64,000 bases of DNA from Microvirga calopogonii (lineage in GTDB: Bacteria; Pseudomonadota; Alphaproteobacteria; Rhizobiales; Beijerinckiaceae): contig NZ_QDGA01000016.1 of assembly GCF_003347665.1 (NCBI RefSeq), positions 1 to 64,000 on the forward strand. The letters are read 5' to 3'. The notes beneath the pieces are model-generated. The model ran no database searches. It saw only the letters and a list, made by a program, of their open reading frames with translations, and had not been told where the DNA came from. A program made the translations under genes and the position numbers. Below are positions 1-9,178 of the stretch, in pieces. How positions within the stretch are numbered: position 1 is the stretch's first letter; each line of letters begins with the position of its first letter.

Positions 1-1
1 G

Positions 2-217
2 ATGGGCAGCCTCGAATTCTCCAAGCTCCTGGTGGAAAAGGCCGACGTGGCGGTGGCGCCGGGCATCGGCTTCGGCGAGCACGGCGACGAGTATGTGCGC
101 ATCGCCCTTGTGGAGAACGAGCAGCGCATCCGCCAGGCCGCGCGCAACATCCGCAAGTTCTTCGACAATGCGGACCAGACGCTCCACAACGTGGTGCCGA
201 TGGTGCGTCGGGGATAA
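2..217 (+). CDS. C-terminal end of a class I/II PLP aminotransferase (partial)
   Basis: Only the last 71 residues are inside the window; the gene begins to the left. The tail has the pattern of the small domain of fold-type I aminotransferases: a glycine-rich [19 protein letters not shown] stretch, which would carry the carboxylate-binding arginine (YVRIALVEN), followed by a closing helix ([12 protein letters not shown]). In many Hyphomicrobiales an alanine/aspartate-type aminotransferase (often named alaC or LL-diaminopimelate aminotransferase) lies directly before hom, so amino acid metabolism is the likely role. The substrate cannot be told from this fragment. Confidence 0.8.
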   Translation: MGSLEFSKLLVEKADVAVAPGIGFGEHGDEYVRIALVENEQRIRQAARNIRKFFDNADQTLHNVVPMVRRG

Positions 218-224
218 CTGGCTG

Positions 225-749
225 TTGCGCGCCAGTCTGCGAACAACCCTCTTCCCCTTGTCGATGGTTCTTTGCGCTGCGGTGATAGCCGCAGCCAATG
301 CCAATCAACCTTCCCTTCGCTGGAACTATGAGGTCAGGTCGGATGATGGACAGTGCCTCGCCCGCGCTGATGCCGAAAACCGGCAAGTAACCGTTTTTCG
401 GCTTGGACCAGAGGGGTGGGATCAGCTCTGGACGGTGCAGGACTATGCTCCGTCCGTGGCTGTGGGAGGGGGCTGCCTCACCCTCATATTAGAAAGCGGC
501 GACATTCTAGGAGAAGGCGACCCTGCGACGATCGTGCTGGCTTTTTATCAAAGGGGCCGGCGGAGTGGTTCCGTCAAACTCGGAGATGTCTATCCTGATC
601 TGGACACGATCAACCGCACTTTCCGCGGATCATTTTGGATCGAAAGGATGATCTGGGAAACAGGACGGGTTCTGGTTCGGACGGTAGATGGTCGACAGCT
701 AACCTTTGATCCAGCTTCAGGAAAACGGTTGAAACAGATCCGCTTCTGA
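225..749 (+). CDS. Secreted protein of unknown function
   Basis: I do not recognise a family. A TTG start at 225, some nine bases after GGGGA, gives an N-terminus with two arginines, a hydrophobic stretch and a probable signal peptidase site after ANA (about residue 26), so export to the periplasm is likely. An ATG at 264 is the alternative but would lose the charged n-region. The mature part of roughly 150 residues is rich in Trp, Asp and Gly and has beta-strand character, for example DGQCLARADAENRQVTVFRL and GRVLVRTVDGRQLTFD, reminiscent of beta-propeller or lipocalin-like repeats without a clear match. It sits between the aminotransferase and hom, which are usually neighbours. Confidence 0.55.
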   Translation: MRASLRTTLFPLSMVLCAAVIAAANANQPSLRWNYEVRSDDGQCLARADAENRQVTVFRLGPEGWDQLWTVQDYAPSVAVGGGCLTLILESGDILGEGDPATIVLAFYQRGRRSGSVKLGDVYPDLDTINRTFRGSFWIERMIWETGRVLVRTVDGRQLTFDPASGKRLKQIRF

Positions 750-847
750 AGAGACAGGGCGGATCGATTTCCGGGCATGGACAGATCCCAGGCGTGACTT
801 TAAGAGGGCGGGATAGTTTCGGTCCCAAGTCCACAAGGAGGAATGAC

Positions 848-2173
<1,326 letters not shown>

Positions 2174-2228
2174 GCTACGACCGGTCCATTCCGGACCCCG
2201 ACGATCACAAATGGGAGACGACAAGTCC

Positions 2229-3227
2229 ATGTCGCAAGGCATTACCGTCCAACCGGGCCAAATCATCGAGCGCATCCTGACCCTGGAGCTCGTCCGCGTC
2301 ACCGAGCGCGCGGCGGTGGCCTCCGCCAGGCTGCGCGGCCGCGGCAACGAGAAGGCCGCCGACCAGGCGGCCGTGGATGCCATGCGCCGTGAGCTGAACA
2401 AGCTTCCCATCGACGGCACCGTGGTGATCGGCGAGGGCGAGCGCGACGAGGCGCCCATGCTCTTCATCGGCGAGAAGGTCGGCAACAAGCAGGGCCCGAA
2501 GGTCGACATCGCGGTCGATCCGCTGGAAGGCACCACGCTGTGCGCCAAGGACATGCCGGGTTCCATCGCCGTCATGGCCATGGCGGAGGCCGGAACGCTG
2601 CTGGCGGCTCCCGACGTCTACATGCACAAGATCGCTGTCGGACCGGGCTACCCCGCCGGCGTGGTCGATCTCGACGCCTCACCGGAAGAGAACCTGCACA
2701 ACCTCGCCAAGGCGAAGGGCGTGAAGGTGAACGAACTCACCGCCCTCGTGCTGGACCGTCCGCGTCATGCAGACCTCATCGCGGCGATCCGTAAGACGGG
2801 TGCCGGCGTCCGCCTGATCTCGGACGGTGACGTGGCGGGCGTGATCTTCACCACGAAGCCCGCTGAAACGGGCATCGACATCTATCTCGGCATTGGCGCC
2901 GCACCCGAAGGCGTCTTGGCGGCCGGAGCGCTGCGCTGCATCGGCGGTCAGATGCAGGCCCGCCTAATCCTCGATACCGAGGAGAAGCGCTCCCGCGCCC
3001 TCCAGATGGGCGTGACCGACCCGAACAAGAAATACGACATGACGGATCTCGCCCGGGGCGACGTGATCGTGGCGGCGACTGGCGTGACCGACAGTGCCCT
3101 GACCAGAGGTGTCCACTTCGGCAAGGAGGTGATCACCACCGAGACGGTGGTCTACCGCTCCGCCACCGGCACCGTGCGCCGCATCTACGGCGAGCACCGG
3201 GAGCTGTCGAAGTTCCACCTGGACTAA
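2229..3227 (+). CDS. glpX: Class II fructose-1,6-bisphosphatase (GlpX)
   Basis: Hydrolyses fructose 1,6-bisphosphate to fructose 6-phosphate in gluconeogenesis and, in autotrophic or methylotrophic relatives, in carbon assimilation; in some alphaproteobacteria the enzyme also acts on sedoheptulose bisphosphate. Metal-binding motifs of the class are clear: GEGERD at residues 68-73 and DPLEGT at 97-102, the latter shared with inositol monophosphatase-like folds. At 332 residues it has the family length. ATG 2229 follows GGGAGA at 2213; an in-frame ATG at 2211 is less likely. Its position right after hom is conserved in many Hyphomicrobiales. Confidence 0.96.
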   Translation: MSQGITVQPGQIIERILTLELVRVTERAAVASARLRGRGNEKAADQAAVDAMRRELNKLPIDGTVVIGEGERDEAPMLFIGEKVGNKQGPKVDIAVDPLEGTTLCAKDMPGSIAVMAMAEAGTLLAAPDVYMHKIAVGPGYPAGVVDLDASPEENLHNLAKAKGVKVNELTALVLDRPRHADLIAAIRKTGAGVRLISDGDVAGVIFTTKPAETGIDIYLGIGAAPEGVLAAGALRCIGGQMQARLILDTEEKRSRALQMGVTDPNKKYDMTDLARGDVIVAATGVTDSALTRGVHFGKEVITTETVVYRSATGTVRRIYGEHRELSKFHLD

Positions 3228-3258
3228 GTCGCTCCTGCAACGGACTTCATCTTAGTTT

Positions 3259-3290
3259 CGTCATGGCCGGGCTCGTCCCGGCCATCCACG
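3259..3290. repeat. Palindromic intergenic repeat, ATGGCCGGG family
   Basis: Perfect 9-bp inverted repeat ATGGCCGGG/CCCGGCCAT (3263-3271 and 3277-3285) with a 5-base loop, in the gap between glpX and the GNAT gene. The same core recurs near 3863-3903. Elements of this kind are abundant in Bradyrhizobium-like genomes. It may serve as a transcription terminator or RNA-stability hairpin for glpX. Confidence 0.7.
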
Positions 3291-3339
3291 TTTTATGTCC
3301 GGGCGTGCATGACGATGGACCAGTAAGGGGAAAGCACCT

Positions 3340-3783
3340 GTGATTGAAATCCGTCCCTTCACCACGGAAGACCGGAATGCCTGGGAGATTCTCTGGCAGG
3401 GCTATCTGACATTCTACAAGTCGTCCTTGCCGCCCGAGGTCACGGATGCCACATGGCGCCGGTTCCTCGATCCTGCCGAGCCCATGCACGGCCTTGCGGC
3501 GGTTCTCGACGGCAGGATCGTAGGTATCGTGCATTACCTCTATCACCGCTCCACCTGGACGACGGCCGATTACTGCTACCTGCAGGATCTGTTCACGGCC
3601 GAGGAAGCGAGGGGACGAGGGGTGGCACGAGCCCTGATCGAGGCCGTGTACGAGAAGGCGAAAGCCCATGGAGCAAGCCGCGTCTACTGGCTGACCCATG
3701 AGACGAACACGACCGCACAGGCGCTCTACGACAAGGTCGCCTCCCGCAGCGGCTTCATTCAGTACCGCCATCTGTTGGGCTGA
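3340..3783 (+). CDS. GNAT family N-acetyltransferase
   Basis: Predicted cytosolic acetyl-CoA-dependent N-acetyltransferase, 147 residues. The acetyl-CoA pyrophosphate-binding motif A is visible as ARGRGVARALIE (about 88-99), followed by the usual ASRVYWLTHETNTTAQALYDKVA segment in which an Asn and a Tyr line the active site. The GTG start at 3340 has AAGGGGAAA upstream. The substrate is unknown. It lies alone between two repeat-rich gaps, so operon context gives no clue. Confidence 0.88.
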   Translation: MIEIRPFTTEDRNAWEILWQGYLTFYKSSLPPEVTDATWRRFLDPAEPMHGLAAVLDGRIVGIVHYLYHRSTWTTADYCYLQDLFTAEEARGRGVARALIEAVYEKAKAHGASRVYWLTHETNTTAQALYDKVASRSGFIQYRHLLG

Positions 3784-3796
3784 TGTTCTTCGCCAC

Positions 3797-3907
3797 GACG
3801 TCATCACGGGCCTTGTGCCGGTGATCCTAATCGATCGAGGCACAACGCTCTTCAGCATCGGGATGGCCGGGACCGATCCCCGGATCAAGTCCGGGACGGC
3901 CATGACA
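3797..3907. repeat. Two adjacent palindromic intergenic repeats
   Basis: Between the GNAT gene and recJ there are two repeat units: one around 3799-3830 (TCATCACGGGCCTTGTGCC, then GGTGATCC) and one at 3863-3903, where ATGGCCGGGA and TCCGGGACGGCCAT flank a short inner hairpin (GATCCCCGGATC). The second shares its ATGGCCGGG core with the element at 3263-3285. No convincing coding sequence is present in this gap. Confidence 0.6.
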
Positions 3908-3973
3908 GGTGAGGAGCGGCTGGGGTACTTTGCCAGGATGCTTTGACCACAATTCGCGGCTAAGACTCCCGCT

Positions 3974-5785
3974 GTGACCGAATCATCTCCTCTCCTCCTG
4001 CCGAAACCCTTTCTCGGCGTCACCAATTCCGCCCTCGGGCGTACCTGGGTCGAGCGCTGCGATGCCGCCCAGGGGACGATTGCGCTCGCCATCGCCCAGA
4101 CCCATGGCCTGCCGGATGTCCTTTCCCGGGTGTTGGCCGGGCGGGGTGTGGGCATTCACGAGACGGAAGGCTTCCTGAACCCGCGCCTGCGGGATCTCAT
4201 GCCCGACCCGCATGTGTTGACCGACATGGAGGCTGCGGCCTCCCGGCTGGCCGATGCCGTTCTGCGCAACGAGAAGGTGGCGATCTTCGGCGATTACGAC
4301 GTGGACGGCGCCTGCAGCGCGGCTCTGCTCGCCGAGTATCTGCGGTCCTGCGGGTTGGATTATGCGATCCATATTCCCGATCGGATTACGGAAGGTTATG
4401 GCCCGAATGTCGATGCCATCCGGGCGTTGAAGCAGCAGGGCGCCGACATCCTCGTCACGGTCGATTGCGGCACGGCCAGCATCGAGCCCTTGGCCGAGGC
4501 CAGGCGCCTCGGTCTCGATCCCATCGTCCTCGACCACCACCAGGCGCCGGAGCAGCTGCCCGAGGCGCTCGCGGTCGTGAACCCGAACCGGCAGGACGAT
4601 CTCTCTGGCCTGGGCCATCTCTGCGCGGCCGGCGTGGTGTTCCTGTTCCTGGTCGCCCTGAACCGAGCCCTTCGCGCTCGCGGCTTCTTCCAGGGGCGGG
4701 CCGAACCGGACCTGATGGGCAGCCTCGATCTCGTCGCCCTCGCGACCGTCGCCGACGTGGTCCCGCTCGTCGGCCTCAACCGGGCCTTCGTGCGCCAGGG
4801 TCTTGCCATCATGAAGAGCCGCCGCCGGGTGGGGCTGGCGGCCCTCCTCGACACGGCGGGCCTCGCCGGGGCGCCGGAGAGCTGGCATCTCGGCTATCTC
4901 GTCGGGCCGCGGATCAATGCGGGCGGTCGCATCGGCGATGCCGCTTTGGGATCGAGGCTCCTGCTGACGGAGGATCCCGTGCAGGCGGGGCGGCTTGCCG
5001 CCGAACTCGACCGGCTCAATCGCGAACGGCAGGCCATCGAGGTTGTGGCCGTGGCCGAAGCCGAAGCGCAGGCCATGATGGCGCTGGAGCGCATGCCGGA
5101 CCTGCCGGTTCTCGTGACGGCGTCGGCCGAGTGGCATCCGGGCGTCGTTGGCCTGATCTCCGCCCGCACGAAGGAGCGGTTCCGCCGCCCATCCTTCGCC
5201 TTCACGCTGAACCCGGACGGCACGGCAACGGGTTCGGGCCGTTCCGTACCCGGTGTAGACCTGGGCTATGCAGTGCGCGCGGCCGTCGATGCGGGGATCG
5301 CCATCAAGGGCGGCGGCCATACCATGGCGGCCGGAGTCACGATCCAGGCTATCGACCTGGAGCGGTTCCTCGGCTTTGTCACCGAAAAGCTCACCGAGCC
5401 GGTGAGCTCCATGCGCCTCGCGGACAACTTTGCCATCGACGCGACCCTGACGGCCGCAGGCGCCCAGCCCGCCGTGGTCACGGCGCTGGAGCGGGCAGGG
5501 CCCTTCGGCCAGGGTCAGCCGGAACCCGTCTTCGTCTTTCCTCAGCACCGGCTTATCGAAGCCCGCGAGGTAGGCAGCGGCGGGCATATGCGCGTGAAGC
5601 TCCGGGGCGGCGATGGCAGCTTCATTGGCGGAATCGCCTTCCGGGCTGCCGGCCAGCCCCTCGGCATCGCCTTGTCTCAGGCCATCGGCAATACGCTCCA
5701 TGTGGCGGGTACGCTCTCCATCGACCGTTGGGGCGGCAACGAGAAGGTCGAGGTTCGCATCATGGATGCCGCAAGGCCGGAATAA
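3974..5785 (+). CDS. recJ: Single-stranded-DNA-specific exonuclease RecJ
   Basis: 5'-3' single-strand DNA exonuclease used in RecFOR recombination, mismatch repair and base excision repair. The DHH phosphoesterase domain is clear: FGDYDVDGACS with Asp107, Asp109 and Asp111, a later DCGTAS segment, and the DHH signature LDHHQAP at 187-189. The DHHA1 domain is marked by GRSVPGVDLGYAVRAA and GGGHTMAAGVTI, and an OB-fold ends the protein. The length of 603 residues is typical. The GTG start at 3974 gives the usual short N-terminus but has only a weak ribosome binding site. Its place downstream of hom-glpX is a common synteny in this order. Confidence 0.96.
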   Translation: MTESSPLLLPKPFLGVTNSALGRTWVERCDAAQGTIALAIAQTHGLPDVLSRVLAGRGVGIHETEGFLNPRLRDLMPDPHVLTDMEAAASRLADAVLRNEKVAIFGDYDVDGACSAALLAEYLRSCGLDYAIHIPDRITEGYGPNVDAIRALKQQGADILVTVDCGTASIEPLAEARRLGLDPIVLDHHQAPEQLPEALAVVNPNRQDDLSGLGHLCAAGVVFLFLVALNRALRARGFFQGRAEPDLMGSLDLVALATVADVVPLVGLNRAFVRQGLAIMKSRRRVGLAALLDTAGLAGAPESWHLGYLVGPRINAGGRIGDAALGSRLLLTEDPVQAGRLAAELDRLNRERQAIEVVAVAEAEAQAMMALERMPDLPVLVTASAEWHPGVVGLISARTKERFRRPSFAFTLNPDGTATGSGRSVPGVDLGYAVRAAVDAGIAIKGGGHTMAAGVTIQAIDLERFLGFVTEKLTEPVSSMRLADNFAIDATLTAAGAQPAVVTALERAGPFGQGQPEPVFVFPQHRLIEAREVGSGGHMRVKLRGGDGSFIGGIAFRAAGQPLGIALSQAIGNTLHVAGTLSIDRWGGNEKVEVRIMDAARPE

Positions 5786-5799
5786 TTCCAATCAGGTGC

Positions 5800-5828
5800 T
5801 TGCGATGCGTCACGAACCCATCTATAGG
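5800..5828 (+). promoter_or_regulatory. Probable sigma-70 promoter of tRNA-Glu
   Basis: TTGCGA (5800-5805), a 17-base spacer and TATAGG (5823-5828), about 37 bases before the tRNA 5' end. The hexamers and spacing fit the housekeeping sigma factor of alphaproteobacteria. Confidence 0.5.
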
Positions 5829-5864
5829 TTCGCCCACTTCGGAGGCACTGCCCCGAAGGACTGC

Positions 5865-5939
5865 GCGCCCTTCGTCTATCGGTTAGGACATCTGCCTTTC
5901 ACGCAGGAAAGAGGGGTTCGACTCCCCTAGGGCGCGCCA
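5865..5939 (+). tRNA. tRNA-Glu (anticodon TTC)
   Basis: The cloverleaf can be drawn by eye. The acceptor GCGCCCT pairs with AGGGCGC. The D arm contains GGTTAGGACA. The anticodon arm CTGCC-TTTCAC-GCAG carries TTC, and the T arm GGGGTTCGACTCCCC is intact. Discriminator G is followed by an encoded CCA. It lies alone after recJ. Confidence 0.96.
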
Positions 5940-6036
5940 CTCTCCAATCCCACGAACTCAACTGTTTTCAACCTCATCAGGCATCCATCGACGCCTCGAA
6001 GGTTCGATAGTCTCGGCCAATCGTCCCGGACGGATT

Positions 6037-6339
6037 TCAGGCCGGATTGCCCTTGATCTTGGTGACCATTTCCCAATTGTTGCCGGCGGCGATGAGGCAG
6101 GCTTTGCCGTTCGGCATCGTCATCACCATCGTCCAGGATCCGTTTGACGAGGCGAAGACCTCGAGCACCTGCCCGGGCTGGGCGAGGCCTATTCCGACCG
6201 GATCTTCCTTGTACTGATCTGCAAGCAATTTCACGAGCTGTTCGCGCGGGCCGCATGAAGTCTGCGCAGCGGCCGGCGTGATTCCAAACATGGCGATCGC
6301 ACCTATGAGAATAGCTGAATCGAGAGGGCGACGGATCAT
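6037..6339 (-). CDS. Small secreted protein of unknown function
   Basis: 100 residues with a clear Sec signal peptide (hydrophobic ILIGAIAMFGI, cleavage after AAA before QTSCG, about residue 25). The mature part carries a pair of cysteines (SCGPREQLVKLL and NGKACLIA), which may form a disulfide, and the pattern LADQYKEDPVGIGLAQPGQVLEVFAS plus a WTMVMTMPNGKACLIAAGNNW ending. This resembles small conserved periplasmic proteins found in rhizobia. AGGGA lies about seven bases before the ATG at 6339. Function unknown. Confidence 0.8.
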   Translation of the reverse strand: MIRRPLDSAILIGAIAMFGITPAAAQTSCGPREQLVKLLADQYKEDPVGIGLAQPGQVLEVFASSNGSWTMVMTMPNGKACLIAAGNNWEMVTKIKGNPA

Positions 6340-6717
6340 GGCATGTCCCTAACGGTTGACCCGCGATTACCCTTGGCGTGCCAATCAACGCGCTCTCATG
6401 GAAAAAGCTCCATGGATCGACCTAGAACATCGGACCCAAGAGTGGACTCCACTTTTGGGATTTATCCGATGTTCAATTCCTCAAGCGGCGCATCGTTCTT
6501 TGCGGAAAACCGGGTCCACTTTTCACTAACGTGGCCCTACGGGTCGCTAGCGCGGCCCGCTGGGTCGGCACGATGCGCTAGCCGGCCTGCTACAGCCTTG
6601 CGACTGGTGTCACTATTTCCGAAAAATACGTGTATAGGAGAAGCGTAGGTGCCTGATTGAACCTGCGGCCCGCAGGGGCGTTCTTCCCGCCAAACATCCA
6701 TCTGAAGCTTGATTCCC
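6340..6717. other. Non-coding stretch dominated by repeats
   Basis: Contains the family-C palindrome described separately (6425-6474), a related half element at 6488-6520 and a GC-rich imperfect palindrome near 6535-6575 (GGGTCGCTAGCGCGGCCCGC). No convincing gene. It is the shared upstream region of two divergent small genes, so their promoters should lie here. Confidence 0.5.
6425..6520. repeat. Family-C nested palindrome (GAACATCGGA...TCCGATGTTC)
   Basis: Outer arms GAACATCGGA (6425-6434) and TCCGATGTTC (6465-6474) are perfectly complementary. Inner arms CCCAAGAGTGGA and TCCACTTTTGGG (6435-6446 and 6448-6459) have one mismatch, making a 50-base nested hairpin. A second part, GCGGAAAACCGGGTCCACTTTTC, follows at about 6504. 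The same modules occur at 15893-16006 in this window. Confidence 0.8.
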
Positions 6718-6951
6718 ATGCCCCGTTATTTCTTCAACATCCGAGACGGCTATGACGTCGATGAAGACGAGGAGGGAATCGACCTTCCCGACCTCGAGGC
6801 CGCACGCGCCGAGGCACTGGCCACGGTCGAGGAACTGCGCGATGAACTGGCCGATGCGGGCAACATCGAACTCGAGATCACCGACGAGACAGGTCGGCGC
6901 CTTCTGACCGTGCCGTTCTTCCGGGGCGGGCAGGGCGGACGCCGCCGCTGA
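6718..6951 (+). CDS. DUF6894 family small protein
   Basis: 77-residue protein opening with MPRYFFNIRDG, the hallmark of the DUF6894 family that is widespread and often multicopy in Hyphomicrobiales. The rest is acidic (DVDEDEEGIDLPDLEAARAEA) followed by an amphipathic helix and a short beta hairpin ending in TVPFFRGG. ATG 6718 is preferred over the in-frame ATG at 6709 because it gives the family N-terminus. No biochemical role is known for the family. Confidence 0.85.
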   Translation: MPRYFFNIRDGYDVDEDEEGIDLPDLEAARAEALATVEELRDELADAGNIELEITDETGRRLLTVPFFRGGQGGRRR

Positions 6952-6968
6952 AAAGCCATCGACAGAGA

Positions 6969-6989
6969 GGCCCGGCGTGAGGCCGGGCC
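6969..6989. terminator. Probable bidirectional terminator hairpin
   Basis: Perfect 8-bp stem GGCCCGGC/GCCGGGCC with a five-base loop between two converging genes (ends at 6951 and 7015). No clear T tract, so the assignment rests on the stem and position. Confidence 0.5.
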
Positions 6990-7014
6990 CCGACTGGCGA
7001 AAAGAAGAGCCCGA

Positions 7015-7269
7015 TCAGCACTCGGTCTTCTTCTTGGTGGTCGTGTCGCCGAACTCGTCCGTCTTCTGCTTGGTCTCGGTGGTGCAGCCCACGGAACCCG
7101 TGGTCGTGGTGACCGAGGTGGACGACGTCGTGCTCGGCTCCGTCTTGCGCTCGATGGTCGTCTGGCTGCCCAGGATGCCTTCTTCCTTCTTGATGGTCGT
7201 GGTGGTGTCCTGAGCGAAGGCAGCCGTGCTGAGAAGCGAGGCCGCAAGGATCAGTAGCGTCTTCTTCAT
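7015..7269 (-). CDS. Small Thr/Lys-rich secreted protein
   Basis: 84 residues from the ATG at 7269, which has AAGGAG six bases upstream. A standard signal peptide (MKKTLLILAASLLSTAAFA, cleavage before QDTTTT) is followed by a low-complexity mature chain. That chain is rich in threonine with many charged residues (TTTTIKKEEGILGSQTTIERKTEPSTTSSTSVTTTT cannot fold as an ordinary globule) and has two cysteines (VGCTTET and the C-terminal Cys). Probably a periplasmic or surface protein of unknown function. Confidence 0.75.
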   Translation of the reverse strand: MKKTLLILAASLLSTAAFAQDTTTTIKKEEGILGSQTTIERKTEPSTTSSTSVTTTTGSVGCTTETKQKTDEFGDTTTKKKTEC

Positions 7270-7349
7270 CGTGAACTCCTTGAACAAGCATTTCTCCCTG
7301 AGAACGGCTTTCGCTCCCAGGGGTTCCTGCTCAGGTCGATCAGATGTGC

Positions 7350-7976
7350 TCAGGCGGACTGGAGGCTATGCCAAGCTTGCGCGAAGTTTCTGGCATTCCG
7401 GCCGATCTCCTCGACCGACATGGCCGGCGTGAAAAGCGCGGAGCCCAGCCCGAAACCGTTGGCGCCTGCATCCACATACGGCTTCATGGTGTCCGGCTTG
7501 ATTCCGCCGACCGGCAGGACGAGCGCGTCTTTCGGCAGAACGGCCCTCCAGGCCTTCACGACGGTGGGCGGAATGGCTTCGGCCGGGAAGATCTTGATGG
7601 CGTCTGCTCCTGCCTTCAGGGCTGCGAAGGCCTCCGTCGGGGTTGCTACGCCGGGGGTGCAGAGGAGGCGGTTCTTCTTGGCGGACCGGATCACGTCCAG
7701 ATCCGCATGCGGCATGACGATGAGTTTGCCGCCCACATCGTGGACACCAACGACCTGCTCGGGCTCCAGGACTGTTCCAGCCCCGACGAGCACGTTCTTC
7801 GGCATCGTCCTGGCGAGGATCTCGATGCTGCGGAAGGGCTCCGGCGAGTTCAACGGGACCTCGATGATCCGAAAACCGGCTTCGACCAGGGCGAAGCCTA
7901 CCGCTTCAGCATCGTCGGGCTTCAGCCCGCGCAGAATGGCGACCAGAGGAAGATCGATCAGGTAATCCCGCAGCAC
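7350..7976 (-). CDS. dgoA: 2-dehydro-3-deoxy-6-phosphogalactonate aldolase
   Basis: Class I Schiff-base aldolase of the KDPG/KDPGal family, splitting 2-keto-3-deoxy-6-phosphogalactonate into pyruvate and glyceraldehyde 3-phosphate in the DeLey-Doudoroff galactose pathway. The GTG start at 7976 follows GGAGG by seven bases and gives 208 residues, the family length. Active-site residues are visible: Arg16 (AILRG), Glu39 (EVPLNSP), GAGTVL, and Schiff-base Lys128 (AIKIFPAE), which match the KDPGal branch better than the KDPG (Eda) branch. No other galactonate genes are adjacent, so the gene is isolated from its usual partners. Confidence 0.9.
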   Translation of the reverse strand: MLRDYLIDLPLVAILRGLKPDDAEAVGFALVEAGFRIIEVPLNSPEPFRSIEILARTMPKNVLVGAGTVLEPEQVVGVHDVGGKLIVMPHADLDVIRSAKKNRLLCTPGVATPTEAFAALKAGADAIKIFPAEAIPPTVVKAWRAVLPKDALVLPVGGIKPDTMKPYVDAGANGFGLGSALFTPAMSVEEIGRNARNFAQAWHSLQSA

Positions 7977-8066
7977 AACAGCACCTCCAACCCCACCGCG
8001 AAAACGCAGATGTCCCGAACACCTTACGGACAGGCGGGTACTAGTTGGCAAAGCGGGAGGTCGGTT

Positions 8067-8351
8067 TCAACCTTTTGCCGCCCGAGCAGGGAGAAATCGT
8101 ACCAGATAGGAAACAGCACTGCGAAGCGTGTCCCGACCGTCTGCGCTGTGCTCGATGAACCAGTCTTCCAGGGCCGCGTCGGGATACAGTTCTTCGACCC
8201 CGGCGAAGAACTGCATGAGCTTGAGGGAATCGAACCCGAGCGAGTGGGTCAGTGACATATCCATGCTGACCACGTTCCTGCAATTCTCGTTAAGGGATCT
8301 GCAGAGAGCCGAGATGCTCTCGGCGACATCCATCTCCGAAAGAAGGTTCAC
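8067..8351 (-). CDS. Orphan acyl carrier protein
   Basis: Small four-helix carrier protein of about 94 residues. The phosphopantetheine attachment site is clear as HSLGFDSLKLMQFFAGVEELYP, with Ser42 in the DSL motif. GTG 8351 is chosen because GAGGGA lies nine bases upstream; TTG 8399 and ATG 8333 are alternatives. It is not AcpP (the canonical GADSLD motif is replaced by GFDSLK) and no ketosynthase or adenylation gene lies next to it, so its partner enzyme is unknown. It may serve a specialised lipid or amino-acyl pathway encoded elsewhere. Confidence 0.75.
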   Translation of the reverse strand: MNLLSEMDVAESISALCRSLNENCRNVVSMDMSLTHSLGFDSLKLMQFFAGVEELYPDAALEDWFIEHSADGRDTLRSAVSYLVRFLPARAAKG

Positions 8352-8662
8352 TGATTTGGGTCCCTCAAAAAGTGACGTAGAGTTATACTCAAGCTTCAAG
8401 GTGGCACAACATTGAAATGATATAGACTTGTGAAGAATGCCTCAGATGTGGCGATTTGATGTAATAACATGTCATATCAATGTGGCTCGATTGTGGGCGA
8501 TCTCACGATTTTCAGGTGAGGGGCTTCGATCGGGGTTGGCGCTCCGTTGGGGTTCTTCCTTATTCCTTATGTGGAATTGCAGCGCTCATGCTTGGTGGGA
8601 TAGAGACCTGACGATCTGCCGTCGTCGGGTCTCATCCATCTGGGCCCTATCCGAGTCGAACC
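8352..8662. other. AT-rich intergenic region between divergent genes
   Basis: About 310 bases, clearly lower in GC than the flanks around 8380-8500 (for example TGATGTAATAACATGTCATA). It holds the promoters of the carrier-protein gene (minus) and possibly of the Lrp regulator (plus). I could not define reliable -35/-10 pairs and see no gene. Confidence 0.4.
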
Positions 8663-9178
8663 ATGAAGCCGCCCTCGAAGCTGCTTAGCCGCAGCGTCAA
8701 ACCTTCCCTCGACCGGATCGACCTGATGATCCTCGATGCGCTCCGCGACCACGGACGCATAACCTATCAGGCTTTGTCGGAGCGGGTAGGGCTCTCGGCG
8801 CGTCCCTGTCTCGAGCGCGTGAGGCGCCTTGAACAGAAGGGCGTCATCCGAGGCTACACGGTGCTGGTCGAGCCTTCCGCCCTCGGGCACGACATCATCG
8901 CCCTGGCCGGGATCAGCATGCGCGATCCTTCCACCGGGACCCGGCAGCGTCTGGAGCGAGCCTTGACAGCTAATCCTGCTGTGATCGAGCTCCAGGTCGT
9001 TAACGGCGAGTACGATTACATCGCCAGAATCGTGGCCCCGACCCTGACCGCTTACGAAGCCCTGACCGAAGCGTATCTCGCCGATCCCGGGTTTGGAATC
9101 GGGCGTATCCACACGACCTTCGTGCTGAAGACCCTGAAGGATTTCGAGGGCTACCCTGTGCCCGAGCGTCAGGATTGA
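8663..9178 (+). CDS. Lrp/AsnC family transcriptional regulator
   Basis: 171 residues. An N-terminal winged helix-turn-helix (LDRIDLMILDALRDHGRITYQALSERVGLSARPCLERVRRLE, about 16-57) is followed by a RAM/ACT-like ligand-binding domain with the usual GEYDYIARIVAP segment. Such regulators sense amino acids and form octamers on DNA. It is immediately upstream of ornithine aminotransferase and a ureohydrolase on the same strand, so it probably activates that catabolic pair in response to arginine or ornithine, as relatives such as the ornithine/proline catabolism regulators of rhizobia do. That target is inference from position. Confidence 0.9.
   Translation: MKPPSKLLSRSVKPSLDRIDLMILDALRDHGRITYQALSERVGLSARPCLERVRRLEQKGVIRGYTVLVEPSALGHDIIALAGISMRDPSTGTRQRLERALTANPAVIELQVVNGEYDYIARIVAPTLTAYEALTEAYLADPGFGIGRIHTTFVLKTLKDFEGYPVPERQD

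Noticed and set aside
3983..5791. Minus-strand open frame of 602 codons
   Set aside because: Runs exactly opposite recJ, whose motifs are unmistakable.
4465..5886. Plus-strand open frame of 473 codons
   Set aside because: Overlaps recJ in another frame, Arg/Gly/Pro-rich, no family.
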